Source: Bacillota bacterium (GTDB lineage Bacteria; Bacillota_E; Symbiobacteriia; Symbiobacteriales; Symbiobacteriaceae). Taken from it: 15,217 nucleotides of DNA. This document shows, in pieces, positions 7,220 to 15,217 of this stretch; within the stretch, counting starts at the first letter, position 1; each line of letters starts with the position of its first letter. The position numbers and the translations under genes are program-made. Below the pieces are notes generated by a model, which saw nothing but the letters and a program-made list of their open reading frames with translations, was not told the origin of the DNA and ran no database searches. The DNA is taken from assembly GCA_003242675.1 (NCBI GenBank), contig QGVE01000057.1, forward strand, positions 1 to 15,217, in the 5' to 3' direction.

Positions 7220-10200
7220 AGCCCCATGGCCACCCTGACCACCGGATCGCACACCACCCGCTCGCCGTCCCGCCGCAGGACGCCTAGCCGCTGGAGGATC
7301 AGCACGTCCCGGGCCACTTCCGACTCGTCGCGGGCTCCTGGGATCAGATCGGCTGGGATCTCGTTAAAGTCGCCCGGCTCTAGGTCCACCACCAGGCGGC
7401 AGATGTCCCGGCCCAGCGGCACGTGCTGCAGTCCGACGTCCGCCAGGAATCGCCAGGCCAGCTCGCCTTGCTGCTCCAGCTCGCTCCGCAGGCTCCGGCA
7501 GGCGTCCCGGGGATCGAAGTTCTCCAGACTCCCGTCTGGCAGGCGCTGCATCATCTCTTCCACCAACACCGGCCAGCCGCCAGTTGCCACGGCGACTTCG
7601 TCAATGACCGCCTGGTTAACGATCATCCCGTGGACCTCGAGGCAGTGGCGGATCATTTCCCGCGGCCACGGGTAGCACACCGCCACACTGTTGACGGAGT
7701 CTTCCGCCTCGCCCAGTTGCAGATCCCGGTACCAGCGCACGGTTTCCTCGGCATCGAAGGAAACCACGCAGTGCAGCATCCGCTGCCGCGACCGCCGACG
7801 CAGGAGGAGAGACTTGATCTGGGCCAGGGTCTCCCGCGGCGGGTCGGCGCAGTTGAACAGGTGGGTAGCCGTCATGTGGATAATGTAACGACCGCTCTGG
7901 GTGCGGCTGAGGTTGTTGTCCAGGAACGCCCGGAATCCGTTCAGCGAGAGGCACTCCGGCGGCGGAGTCAGCACCGCGCCCTCGGTCTGGGCGCCGGCTG
8001 GGCCTCGCACGACTCGCTCCAACGCCTCCACGAGGCGGCGGCGTCCCTGGGCGTGGGAGCAGAATACCAGGTGGACGCCGGTCTGCGACTTTTCTAGCTC
8101 CGCCTCCTGCTCCAGGGTGAGCGGGCTCCACGCCTGTCGTTCGTCGGGTAGCTTCATCCGCAACTTGCGCGGGTCGAACTCCTGCTCTGGTTCCATCTCC
8201 GCCAGCTGCGCCATGCGCTCCAGGATCTCCGTCTGAGAGCCCAGCATCCGAACCACATTGGCGTTGCGCAGCCGGAAGCTACCGGAGTCCAACTGCACCA
8301 GCACGCCCAGGCCGACCAGCTCCCTGAGGAGCGAGGCGGCCTCTTCGGGCATCATGCGGTCGAAGCCCTTGGGCCACCACGACCGCGCAAGCTCCAGGGC
8401 CTCGCGGGCGGTGAACTGCCGGCGGAAGCCGTCCCGGTCGCCGGACTGCTCCAGGATCATACTGTAGACGAGCCCCTCATAACGCGGGTCCAGGCCGACT
8501 GTCCACACGAACCGCTCGCTGATGAACTGGCGCACGCTGGGCTGGCGGGCCAGGTCTTCGATCATCTTGACGGTGAGCCGGTACGGCGGCCGGAACACCC
8601 GGCGATTGCGGACCAGCTCGCTGCAGATGTGCTGGATCAGGGCCGGATGGTAGTTAGTGATGGCGAAGATGCGGTAGATAGCCCGCTCGCTCTCCTCGGT
8701 GAACACAAACCCTAGCATCTGCATCGGCTCAACGATGAGCGTCCGGGCGTCGGCCGGGTCCAGCGGGCCGATGCCGATCGGGTTCAGATGCGCAAACGGG
8801 TGGTTGGGCATGGCGCAGTATCGCTGGACGCTATGCAGACCCGAGAACACCACCTTGAACCGGCGGTCGGTCTGGTCCATCAGCTTCTTAAGCTCGTGAA
8901 GCTCCCCGAACTGGTTGCGTGCATCGGCGGCCAGGAAGTTATCCGCCTCGTCCAGCAGCACGAGCACCCGGGCCTCGGGGTTCTTCTCGAAGTACTTGAC
9001 CAGCTCGGCCGTCAAGTTCTCGCGTCGGTCCAGCACTTTCGGGTCTATCAGCTTCTGGGCGACGGCCCAGCCCCGGAGCTGCCGCCAGATCTCCGAGATA
9101 TCCTGCACCTTCCCCAGGTTGCGAATATCGTTGTAGTAGACGAACTGCTTTTGCTCGGGGCGGTGGTAGTCCCGCTGAATCGCCCGCAGGATGGCGGACT
9201 TGCCCAGCTGCCGGCCGCCGTAGATGATCGCGCTGCCCTTCGGATCAGCCAACTCGCGGATGATCGACTTGCGCCCCACGAACATCTCGGGTGGCACGAG
9301 ACCGCCGGCCACCGGAGTGTATGGGTTCGCGTAGCCCCAGGGGAGCGAGTAGGCGACGGCGTGGCGGAGCCGGTTCTCCCGGATCCCGGCCAGCCAGTAG
9401 AGCAGCGTCTCGTCCACCAGGAGGACAGTCAGCTCGTGCTTCTTGCAGTAGGCCCCCCACTCTTCCCTCTGCTTGAACGAAAGTCGCCCGAGGAACAGGA
9501 TGATAGGGCAACGCGTCGTCGTGTGGGTCTCCTGCACGATCTGGCCCAGCCGCTCTGCGTTGGGCCGCTCCCACACGACGAGCAGGTCGTAGATGCCGTT
9601 GCGCTGCGACCCGAAGTGGGGCAGGGGTGAGGCGCCGGCGTCCGTCGTATGCACCTCGTAGTGCCAGCACGAGGCGGCCGCCGTCCTGCGCTGCACCGCC
9701 GACGGCCGCTGGAAGCCCAGATAGGTCATGATGTCCTTGACGTATTTCTCATGCTCCTTTTCGAGCTTCGGTGAAGGCCCCGACTTGAAGTAGCGGAAGC
9801 CGTCGAGGGCTGCGGCGATCTCCACCTTCCGGGCGCCCGGCACGTTCGCCTGGTCCAGCACGTCCGGAATGCCCTTGCCTGCTGCGAGCTGATCGCGGAC
9901 ACGCGTCCGCCGGCCCCGATCGTCCTCCTCCAGCTTCTTCGTCAGGCCCTCGATGGCGATGCGGAACCGCTCGAACCGGTCGGGCGGGAGCTTGCTGAGG
10001 TGGACGTCCTCCTCTTCCTCGTACCCGTACTGCAGCGTCCGCTCTGCCAGCGACAGGTACTCGTCGGCCAGGGCCAGGTCGCCGCGGTCCAGCGCCTCGA
10101 GCGCGTTGCTGCGGTAGCGTTCCGCTGCCTCCCTGGTCTGCTCCTCGGCCCGCTCGATGTCCTCGTCCAGTTCGGTGATGCGCTCCCGAAGTGAGTTGAT

Positions 10201-12579
10201 CCGCACCTTGCGGAGATGGTTGAGTTCCTGTTCGATCCGGTCACATTCCGCGATCAACTCAGAGCAGCGCTGGTGCCCGTCGAGCAGCGACTCCACGGAG
10301 AGGAGCCTGCCCTCGAAGTCCGCACGCTCGGCGTCGGTAACCACGTGCAGGACCGTGCTCAGCTCCAGGTCCCGGCGCAGGTTCTCGACCCGCTCCCGCA
10401 GGAGGCCGACAGTCTCCAGCAGCTGCTGCTCGACCCGGGTGCGCAACTGGGCGTCCCCGGCCAGCTCCTCCTCCTCCAGCAGGAGGCGGGCCGCCAGGAA
10501 GTCGCGCGCCTTCAGCTGGCGCTCGAGGGCTTCGCGCACCGTGACGCCCTCGCTGAGCGCGGCGGCAAGCGCCCGGACCTGCGCACTGCTCAGAGCTTCA
10601 GGCACGCCGCCCTGGGACGTGATCGGGGCGGGCACCAACAGCAGGAGCGGTCGGCGGAGCACGGCCAGCAGCGGGAGCTGCACCTCCTCACCCGGCTGTT
10701 CACCGCTGCCGGGGAGGATCACCGTGCGCGCCAGCGCGTCTGCCTCAACCCAGAGCAGGCGGGCGAGACACGCCGTCTTCGAGTCCGTCAGCAGGGCGCC
10801 GGGCGGGCCGGACTGGCACTCGGACCAGGCGCTCCGGAAGGCCTCACGGAACGCGGCAATCTGCGACTCGCGCCATCCCTTCTGCTCCGGCTCGGGCTCT
10901 CGCACCAGGTCCGACCAAGCCGAGAGCACGTCTCGGATGGCGTGCAGCCGGGAGAAGATCGTCTCCAGCGGCTTCCCGACGATGCGCGGCGCTGAGGGTC
11001 CGCGCAGCTTCTTCACGGCTTCAATTATCAGCCAGTCCATGCTGTCCTGGCTGGACAGGTACTCGTCCAGCACCCGCCGGACCAGTCCATACGCCTTTCG
11101 GTCGTCGTTCACCACGGCGGTGACGGCGCGACTCAGTATGTGGTCGGCGCTCACAATCTCGTGAAGCGCGTCGGTGGCCAGGGCGTACGTCAGACGAGCG
11201 CTGCGCTGCTGGGTGAGCCACTCCTCAGCCTCCCGCCGGAGTCGGCTCAGTTCGGCACGCCGCTGTTCCTGAGACCGCCCTTCGGCGATGGCCTCCGGGC
11301 CCAGGGCGATGCCACGCGTGGCGAAGTCGAGGATCGACGCAAGGAAGGACACGTGCCTCGACAGCGACCCGGCAGCCTGAAGCCAGCCAAGCGCCCCCGT
11401 CTCCGGCGCCTTCAGGGCCGGGCCGAGAGAAGCTGCGGCCGTCAGGAGCTCGGCCTGCGTGCGGGTGAGCCCGCTAGACTCGGCCTCGCCGATGGGATTG
11501 GGGTGCTCGTAGATGATGGCGGCCAGCGCGCTGCTCGCCTCGTCGCCGGACACGCGGATGTGCCGGGCCAGCAGGCACGCCTTCAGCAGCCAGGGCGGCA
11601 AGCCAACGCCGTGGGACAGCCAGTAGGCCGCGGCGAGGTCGCCGGCCTCGATCCGGTTCCACAGCCACCGCCTGGGATCCTCGGGCGCGAGTTCCTCTTC
11701 GGCCACGCCTTCGTGTCTGGCGTCCGCCGCGGGGACTTCCCCAGCGGCTGGGGCAGTCACCCGCTCCGGCTCGGCCTCGCGCACCTCCTCCGGCTCGGGC
11801 GCCGCGGCCTCTGCCGCAGGCTCCACCGCCGCCTCCGAATCGGCCTCCGGCTTCCGCGGCGGCTCAACCTGCGCCTCGGGCTTAACTTCAGCCTCCGGCC
11901 GCGCCTCCGGCTCAGACACCTCCTCACGCCTGGGCTCGGGCTCACGCTCGGGTTCCGCCGCGCACTCAGGCACAGGCTGAGCTAGGGGTTCTGGCGTCAA
12001 CGCTGACTCGGTTTCAGCCCCAGGCTCCCCCTCAGGCACCGGACCGGTCGTCTGTACCTCGGCAACATCTGCCGCAGGCGCCTCGACCACAACCCTGGCC
12101 TCACGCAGGAGGACTGCCAGCTCCTGATGCGACTCCTCGATGCCTGCCTCCACCTCGGCAAGCTGTGCCCTAATTCCGCGCAGTTGCTTGCCACTCGTTG
12201 CGGCCGCCTGCTCTTCCCGAAGAGCCCTGTGCTTCTGGAACAGGCTGCCGATCTGCTCCAGCAGCTGGCGCACTTGATCGGCCTGCTCTCGGTCGGCCAC
12301 ATACACTGCGTTCGCCGCCGACCACTGCTCCGGCCATTCGATCTCGTGGAAACTCAGATCGTCGGCAAACGTTGCCGCAAACTCGGACAAGTGCCTTGCC
12401 ACATTCGTAGTGCGCTGCCACTCGGCCCTCTGCTGCGCCTTCGCCTGCAGCAACGCCTGTGCGTTCCGGATCACCCGCTCCACATCAGTCCAAGCGGGAT
12501 CAAGCGCGTCCAGCGACTGTAACTGCTCAAGCAGCGCTTCCAGTTCTTGGGCCAGCTTCCTGCCGTGCACTACAGTCAT
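7216..12579 (-). CDS. Giant coiled-coil/STAND-like P-loop ATPase (1787 aa)
   Basis: In order, residues 1-165 are helical and coiled coil. Residues 166-300 are an acidic Glu/Pro/Ala-rich linker. Residues 301-760 are mainly helical. Residues ~770-830 are coiled coil, followed by a TPR-like segment (NALEALDRGDLALADEYLSL). Residues 930-1070 form an alpha/beta domain I cannot assign (strands YDLLVVWE, CPIILFLG, TVLLVDE). Residues 1086-1450 are a STAND-like ATPase entered by PPEMFVGR. It has Walker A GGRQLGKS (1121-1128), Walker B VLVLLDEAD (1205-1213), FSGLHSVQR (1245-1253), NYHPALIQHICSEL (1309-1322) and a winged-helix-like tail. Residues 1500-1787 form a second NTPase-like module without Walker A, ending in another winged-helix-like region. 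It is soluble. The ATG at 12579 follows GGGGGATAGGTA. It is the first gene of the pair with the HEPN protein. STAND proteins are typically threat sensors, so a conflict or defence role is inferred; no named system was recognised. Confidence 0.85.
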   Translation of the reverse strand: MTVVHGRKLAQELEALLEQLQSLDALDPAWTDVERVIRNAQALLQAKAQQRAEWQRTTNVARHLSEFAATFADDLSFHEIEWPEQWSAANAVYVADREQADQVRQLLEQIGSLFQKHRALREEQAAATSGKQLRGIRAQLAEVEAGIEESHQELAVLLREARVVVEAPAADVAEVQTTGPVPEGEPGAETESALTPEPLAQPVPECAAEPEREPEPRREEVSEPEARPEAEVKPEAQVEPPRKPEADSEAAVEPAAEAAAPEPEEVREAEPERVTAPAAGEVPAADARHEGVAEEELAPEDPRRWLWNRIEAGDLAAAYWLSHGVGLPPWLLKACLLARHIRVSGDEASSALAAIIYEHPNPIGEAESSGLTRTQAELLTAAASLGPALKAPETGALGWLQAAGSLSRHVSFLASILDFATRGIALGPEAIAEGRSQEQRRAELSRLRREAEEWLTQQRSARLTYALATDALHEIVSADHILSRAVTAVVNDDRKAYGLVRRVLDEYLSSQDSMDWLIIEAVKKLRGPSAPRIVGKPLETIFSRLHAIRDVLSAWSDLVREPEPEQKGWRESQIAAFREAFRSAWSECQSGPPGALLTDSKTACLARLLWVEADALARTVILPGSGEQPGEEVQLPLLAVLRRPLLLLVPAPITSQGGVPEALSSAQVRALAAALSEGVTVREALERQLKARDFLAARLLLEEEELAGDAQLRTRVEQQLLETVGLLRERVENLRRDLELSTVLHVVTDAERADFEGRLLSVESLLDGHQRCSELIAECDRIEQELNHLRKVRINSLRERITELDEDIERAEEQTREAAERYRSNALEALDRGDLALADEYLSLAERTLQYGYEEEEDVHLSKLPPDRFERFRIAIEGLTKKLEEDDRGRRTRVRDQLAAGKGIPDVLDQANVPGARKVEIAAALDGFRYFKSGPSPKLEKEHEKYVKDIMTYLGFQRPSAVQRRTAAASCWHYEVHTTDAGASPLPHFGSQRNGIYDLLVVWERPNAERLGQIVQETHTTTRCPIILFLGRLSFKQREEWGAYCKKHELTVLLVDETLLYWLAGIRENRLRHAVAYSLPWGYANPYTPVAGGLVPPEMFVGRKSIIRELADPKGSAIIYGGRQLGKSAILRAIQRDYHRPEQKQFVYYNDIRNLGKVQDISEIWRQLRGWAVAQKLIDPKVLDRRENLTAELVKYFEKNPEARVLVLLDEADNFLAADARNQFGELHELKKLMDQTDRRFKVVFSGLHSVQRYCAMPNHPFAHLNPIGIGPLDPADARTLIVEPMQMLGFVFTEESERAIYRIFAITNYHPALIQHICSELVRNRRVFRPPYRLTVKMIEDLARQPSVRQFISERFVWTVGLDPRYEGLVYSMILEQSGDRDGFRRQFTAREALELARSWWPKGFDRMMPEEAASLLRELVGLGVLVQLDSGSFRLRNANVVRMLGSQTEILERMAQLAEMEPEQEFDPRKLRMKLPDERQAWSPLTLEQEAELEKSQTGVHLVFCSHAQGRRRLVEALERVVRGPAGAQTEGAVLTPPPECLSLNGFRAFLDNNLSRTQSGRYIIHMTATHLFNCADPPRETLAQIKSLLLRRRSRQRMLHCVVSFDAEETVRWYRDLQLGEAEDSVNSVAVCYPWPREMIRHCLEVHGMIVNQAVIDEVAVATGGWPVLVEEMMQRLPDGSLENFDPRDACRSLRSELEQQGELAWRFLADVGLQHVPLGRDICRLVVDLEPGDFNEIPADLIPGARDESEVARDVLILQRLGVLRRDGERVVCDPVVRVAMGL
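11680..12084 (-). repeat. Degenerate Glu/Pro/Ala-rich linker repeat in the STAND gene
   Basis: This segment encodes residues 166-300 of the large ATPase. It consists of irregular PEA/EPE units (such as PEAEVKPEAQVEPP and PEPEREPEP) encoded by GAG, CCG/CCC/CCT and GCC/GCG codons. It is low-complexity, strongly acidic and probably disordered, separating the N-terminal coiled coil from the helical body. No exact tandem unit is maintained. Confidence 0.65.
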
Positions 12580-12630
12580 TACCTATCCCCCTGTCCGCAA
12601 AGGTCCGAAGCCTCGCCACTCTGACAATGT

Positions 12631-12658
12631 CTCGTATTTACTTCACCAATTTGGACAA
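12631..12658 (-). promoter_or_regulatory. Candidate promoter of the STAND/HEPN operon
   Basis: On the minus strand, TTGTCC (complement of 12653-12658) and TACGAG (complement of 12631-12636) are separated by 16 nt within the only AT-rich patch of this gap. The -35 overlaps a small inverted repeat CCAA-a-TTGG. The -10 match is weak. The position is about 50 nt upstream of the ATG at 12579. Confidence 0.3.
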
Positions 12659-12764
12659 CAGTACCTCTCAAGTCGGGCGGACGGTGCAACTCAGTCTTGC
12701 CAGGGCCGAAAACCCACCTGCAACAACAGGACGACCACCCACAGCGCCGCCCCCTGCGCCAAGC

Positions 12765-12805
12765 AGCGGAGGGGCCGGGTTCCACCGATGCCCGGCCCCT
12801 CCGCT
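12765..12805 (-). terminator. Perfect 15-bp inverted repeat after the beta-propeller gene
   Basis: AGCGGAGGGGCCGGG (12765-12779) and CCCGGCCCCTCCGCT (12791-12805) are perfectly complementary with an 11-nt loop. The hairpin is 44 nt past the stop of the minus-strand beta-propeller gene. No U-run follows on the minus strand. It separates that gene from the STAND/HEPN operon, so a terminator role is likely but not certain. Confidence 0.6.
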
Positions 12806-12849
12806 ATGCGCACCCCAGGCAATCGGTCGGATTACCTGCTTGCGCCCCC

Positions 12850-15217
12850 TCAGTTCGTAATGGCCCCGCCTTCCGGCCCTCCGCTCTCCCCCTTCATGGG
12901 GACGAGGACCTCAACCTGCCGGATGACCCGGTTGTTGTCCGGCCGGGTGTCGTTCGGGTAGTCGATCTCGGCGATGATCTCCCAGGTGCCCGCGCTCAGG
13001 CCGGGGATCGTGCCCGTCTTCAGCGTGCAGCAGGGCACCCGGTCGATGGTCACCGTCTGCCATGCACCCGCCGGCGCGGAACCGCCGGTTTCGGGCCGCG
13101 CCCACAGCCGCAGCGGCACCCGGATTTCGGTGCGGCCGAGGTTGTTCTGGTAGCCGAGGTAGATCCCCACCCCGAACGGCTCGCCCGCCTGCGCCAGCGC
13201 CGGCAGCGCCAGGTCCACCACCGAAGGGTCGTCCACCACCGTGCGGGACGGCTGCCGGATGGTGTACGGCACGATCAGCACGTTGTTGGCGAGGGCGCCC
13301 TCCGGTCCGGGCTCGCCCGCGCGCTCGACCACCTCCGCGACCGCTCCGGCGCAGCTCTTGTCCGCCGGAAGGCCCAGGGCAGCCGCGATCAAACGGGCCA
13401 GGGTCACCTTCGGATTCACCGAGTGCGCGGTGCTGAGCGCGTAGACCGTGGGCAGGTCGATGACGCCGACAATCCGGCCCTCGGCCGGGTCTGCGTCACG
13501 GAGGGCCACCGACAGCGGCACCGGGAAGGGTTGCTCGGGGCCCAGGTCGCCTGGCAGAGGCACCTCGCCCAGGGGGCGGACCAGCTGGCCGCCGGCGTCG
13601 GTGAGGAACCAGCGCACGCTCAGCGGGCCCGGGCAGAGCGCCGCCAACGTGCGCGCCGTCATCTCCAGCTGAAGCCGTGGCTCCAGGTGCACCGTCTCGC
13701 CCTGCGCCAGCTCCAGCGGTGCCGGCGCATCGAGCCAGCGCAGGTCGTAGCCCTCCCCTGCCCGGAAGGCCACCAGCCGGCCCGAAGTTTGGCCACCGAC
13801 CTCGAAGTTGACGCCGACCAGCAGGAGGCCATGGGCGAAGGCGGGATCCACGCCGACGCCCGAGACCTGGGAGAAGTTGTACGGGCCCACGTTGGGCCGC
13901 TCGCCCCGTTCCGGTTTCAGCAGGAACAGCCGGTCCGCTGGGGTCCGCCCCTCCGGGTGGATCAAGGCCGGCCGGGCGGAGCCGCCGCTGGGGTTGCCGT
14001 TGTCCAGGGAGTAGCTGTAGAAGAAGCCGTTCACGTCGCCGAAGAGGAGGGCTCCCCGGCTGACCAGGGCAAGCGGGGCGGTGTTGAGGGAGGCCATCCG
14101 GTCGTCCAGCCGCTCCGCCGGGCCGAACTTGCGGAACCACTTGAGCTCGCCGCCGGGGCCGATTGCCACCACGGCGCCGTCGGCGCCGGTCGGGCCATCG
14201 CGCAGGCCGGCGCCGGTGTCGCTGTAGTTGCGCAGGGTGATGTAGAGGTGCGTCTCCGGGCCGTCGGGGGTCTGGCGGACCTCGACCGCGGGTTCGGTGT
14301 TGGTGAACGCCGCCCTGGCGCCGATGAGGGCGGGGAGGTTGATGGAGTGATCAGACCAGTCGTTGGGTTCCATTCCGGTTTCCAGTGCGGTCCCCCATAG
14401 ATTCCCGCGAGTGTCCAACCAGTAAGCGTTAGTACCGTCCGAGGTGAAGTTGCCCGCAAAGCCAACAGGGCCATCGACCGTCCAGACGGCATACGGGCGG
14501 TAGTCGTTGTTGCGATCCAGGGCCAGCCGAATGGCTCTGCCGCCCTCAAAGCCATCAGCACCGATGACGAAGCTGGGGTTTCCTTCGTAGGGCGGTGCCG
14601 CGACGGCTGAGGGGGTGATGAATCCACCGAAACCGCCCTCTTCTGCTTTGGTGGTTGGCGCTTCATAAGTTTGTACATGGGCGAAACGAATAGGATCGTT
14701 CAAGATCTGGATCACCCAGATTTTGCCGTGGCCCCGAGGGCAGAGGGGACGCCCTTTTGGTCGTGTCTCCTCTCCGGGGTAATTGGGGCGGTCGGCAACC
14801 ACCACGATGTCTCGTCCGCGGTCATGGAAGACCAGAGGCGAACCTACAATCGGACAGCCCGTTTCCAGCTGAACGGGACGGATCCATCCTTCACGAGTGT
14901 GATGCGCCCACACCCACCCGTAGCCAGTGCCGAAGTAGAGAATTCCGGTCGTGGGGCTGTACGTCGGACTCGACTGGGGAGGGATCAAGGAGCCGTTAGG
15001 CGCACGATTCACCGGAACTGGCACCCGATACACCGGATCCGTAACAGCTTGTGCTTCTGCATGTGGTGGCTGAATCTCGTCCAGATTGAGCCGCCACAGA
15101 TAGTCACCGGCAAGGTGATAGGCGACACCATCAACTACTACTGGCTGTGCCGCGCTCTCCCCCAGTTCCTGCGTTTCCCACAGTTGCGTTAACTCGATTA
15201 AGCCGTGTGGGGCCGCA
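12850..15217 (-). CDS. PQQ-like beta-propeller protein with Ig/CARDB-like C-terminus (5' end beyond window)
   Basis: The reading frame is open from the right edge to TGA 12850-12852, giving 788 visible residues. A GTG at 15033 could be read as a start, but the 61 residues upstream of it continue the same repeat pattern (PVVVDGVAYHLAGDYLWRLN). It is therefore an internal part of a longer gene. Visible residues 1 to about 490 contain propeller-like blades: SSPTYSPTTGILYFGTGYGWVWAH, shortened here to its core TGILYFGTGYGWVWA, then GSPLVFHDRGRDIVVVAD, DGTNAYWLDTRGNLWGTALE and GALLFGDVNGFFYSYSLDNG. Residues ~495-788 look like Ig/CARDB-type beta sandwiches, ending TWEIIAEIDYPNDTRPDNNR. Such proteins are usually exported; the signal peptide would lie outside the window. 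The function is unknown. It is followed by a perfect 15-bp hairpin, so it is probably not co-transcribed with the STAND gene. Confidence 0.8.
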   Translation of the reverse strand, partial: AAPHGLIELTQLWETQELGESAAQPVVVDGVAYHLAGDYLWRLNLDEIQPPHAEAQAVTDPVYRVPVPVNRAPNGSLIPPQSSPTYSPTTGILYFGTGYGWVWAHHTREGWIRPVQLETGCPIVGSPLVFHDRGRDIVVVADRPNYPGEETRPKGRPLCPRGHGKIWVIQILNDPIRFAHVQTYEAPTTKAEEGGFGGFITPSAVAAPPYEGNPSFVIGADGFEGGRAIRLALDRNNDYRPYAVWTVDGPVGFAGNFTSDGTNAYWLDTRGNLWGTALETGMEPNDWSDHSINLPALIGARAAFTNTEPAVEVRQTPDGPETHLYITLRNYSDTGAGLRDGPTGADGAVVAIGPGGELKWFRKFGPAERLDDRMASLNTAPLALVSRGALLFGDVNGFFYSYSLDNGNPSGGSARPALIHPEGRTPADRLFLLKPERGERPNVGPYNFSQVSGVGVDPAFAHGLLLVGVNFEVGGQTSGRLVAFRAGEGYDLRWLDAPAPLELAQGETVHLEPRLQLEMTARTLAALCPGPLSVRWFLTDAGGQLVRPLGEVPLPGDLGPEQPFPVPLSVALRDADPAEGRIVGVIDLPTVYALSTAHSVNPKVTLARLIAAALGLPADKSCAGAVAEVVERAGEPGPEGALANNVLIVPYTIRQPSRTVVDDPSVVDLALPALAQAGEPFGVGIYLGYQNNLGRTEIRVPLRLWARPETGGSAPAGAWQTVTIDRVPCCTLKTGTIPGLSAGTWEIIAEIDYPNDTRPDNNRVIRQVEVLVPMKGESGGPEGGAITN

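Noticed and set aside
11680..12084. CRISPR-like or tandem repeat array in the acidic linker region
   Set aside because: No exact repeat unit or regular spacer length exists. The pattern is codon repetition for Glu, Pro and Ala in an uninterrupted reading frame.
12697..14400. A 567-codon open frame on the plus strand
   Set aside because: It is antisense to the well-supported beta-propeller gene. Its product is rich in Arg, Gly, Val and His, with no domain pattern, typical of shadow frames in GC-rich DNA.

Overview
The window is about 65-70% G+C by eye and gene-dense. Translation starts are often GTG or TTG and are preceded by strong GGAGG-type ribosome binding sites, with short overlaps between co-transcribed genes. 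This combination, together with a NEW3/ABC exporter operon and a pRiA4b ORF-3-like protein, suggests a high-GC Gram-positive, possibly a thermophilic Firmicute of the Symbiobacterium type. The organism is an inference; no rRNA or other diagnostic marker is present.

Left part (1-2470). A partial coiled-coil protein with a glycine-rich tail runs off the left edge on the minus strand. It is followed by a pRiA4b ORF-3-like protein, also minus, that I start at a TTG codon behind a perfect AGGAGG. On the opposite strand, just upstream of that gene, lies the 3' remnant of an XdhC/CoxI-type molybdoenzyme maturation gene with no recognisable 5' part. A YnfM-like major facilitator transporter then reads rightward and converges on the next operon; two hairpins sit between them.

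Middle part (2506-5753). A minus-strand three-gene operon encodes a secreted, C-terminally anchored NEW3-domain protein, then an ABC ATPase, then an ABC-2 permease. Both internal gene junctions use an almost identical 19-nt initiation element. Upstream is a set of 11-bp-spaced TTCTCAG repeats that looks like a binding site for an OmpR-type response regulator.

Right part (5969-15217). The most unusual content is a translationally coupled pair (ATGA overlap). The first gene encodes a 1787-residue protein with an N-terminal coiled coil, an acidic Pro/Glu linker, a long helical region, an unassigned alpha/beta domain, a STAND-like P-loop ATPase with intact Walker A and B, and a C-terminal second NTPase-like module lacking a Walker A motif. 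The second encodes a 416-residue protein with a similar Walker A-less NTPase-like module followed by a C-terminal HEPN-like domain carrying an R-N-x-x-x-H motif. This looks like a sensor/switch ATPase paired with a putative RNase effector, so it is a candidate antiphage or programmed-dormancy system that I cannot match to a named one. Upstream, on the same strand and separated by a 15-bp perfect hairpin, is the 3' part of a PQQ-type beta-propeller protein with Ig/CARDB-like C-terminal domains, which runs off the right edge.

No tRNA, rRNA, CRISPR array or insertion sequence was seen.
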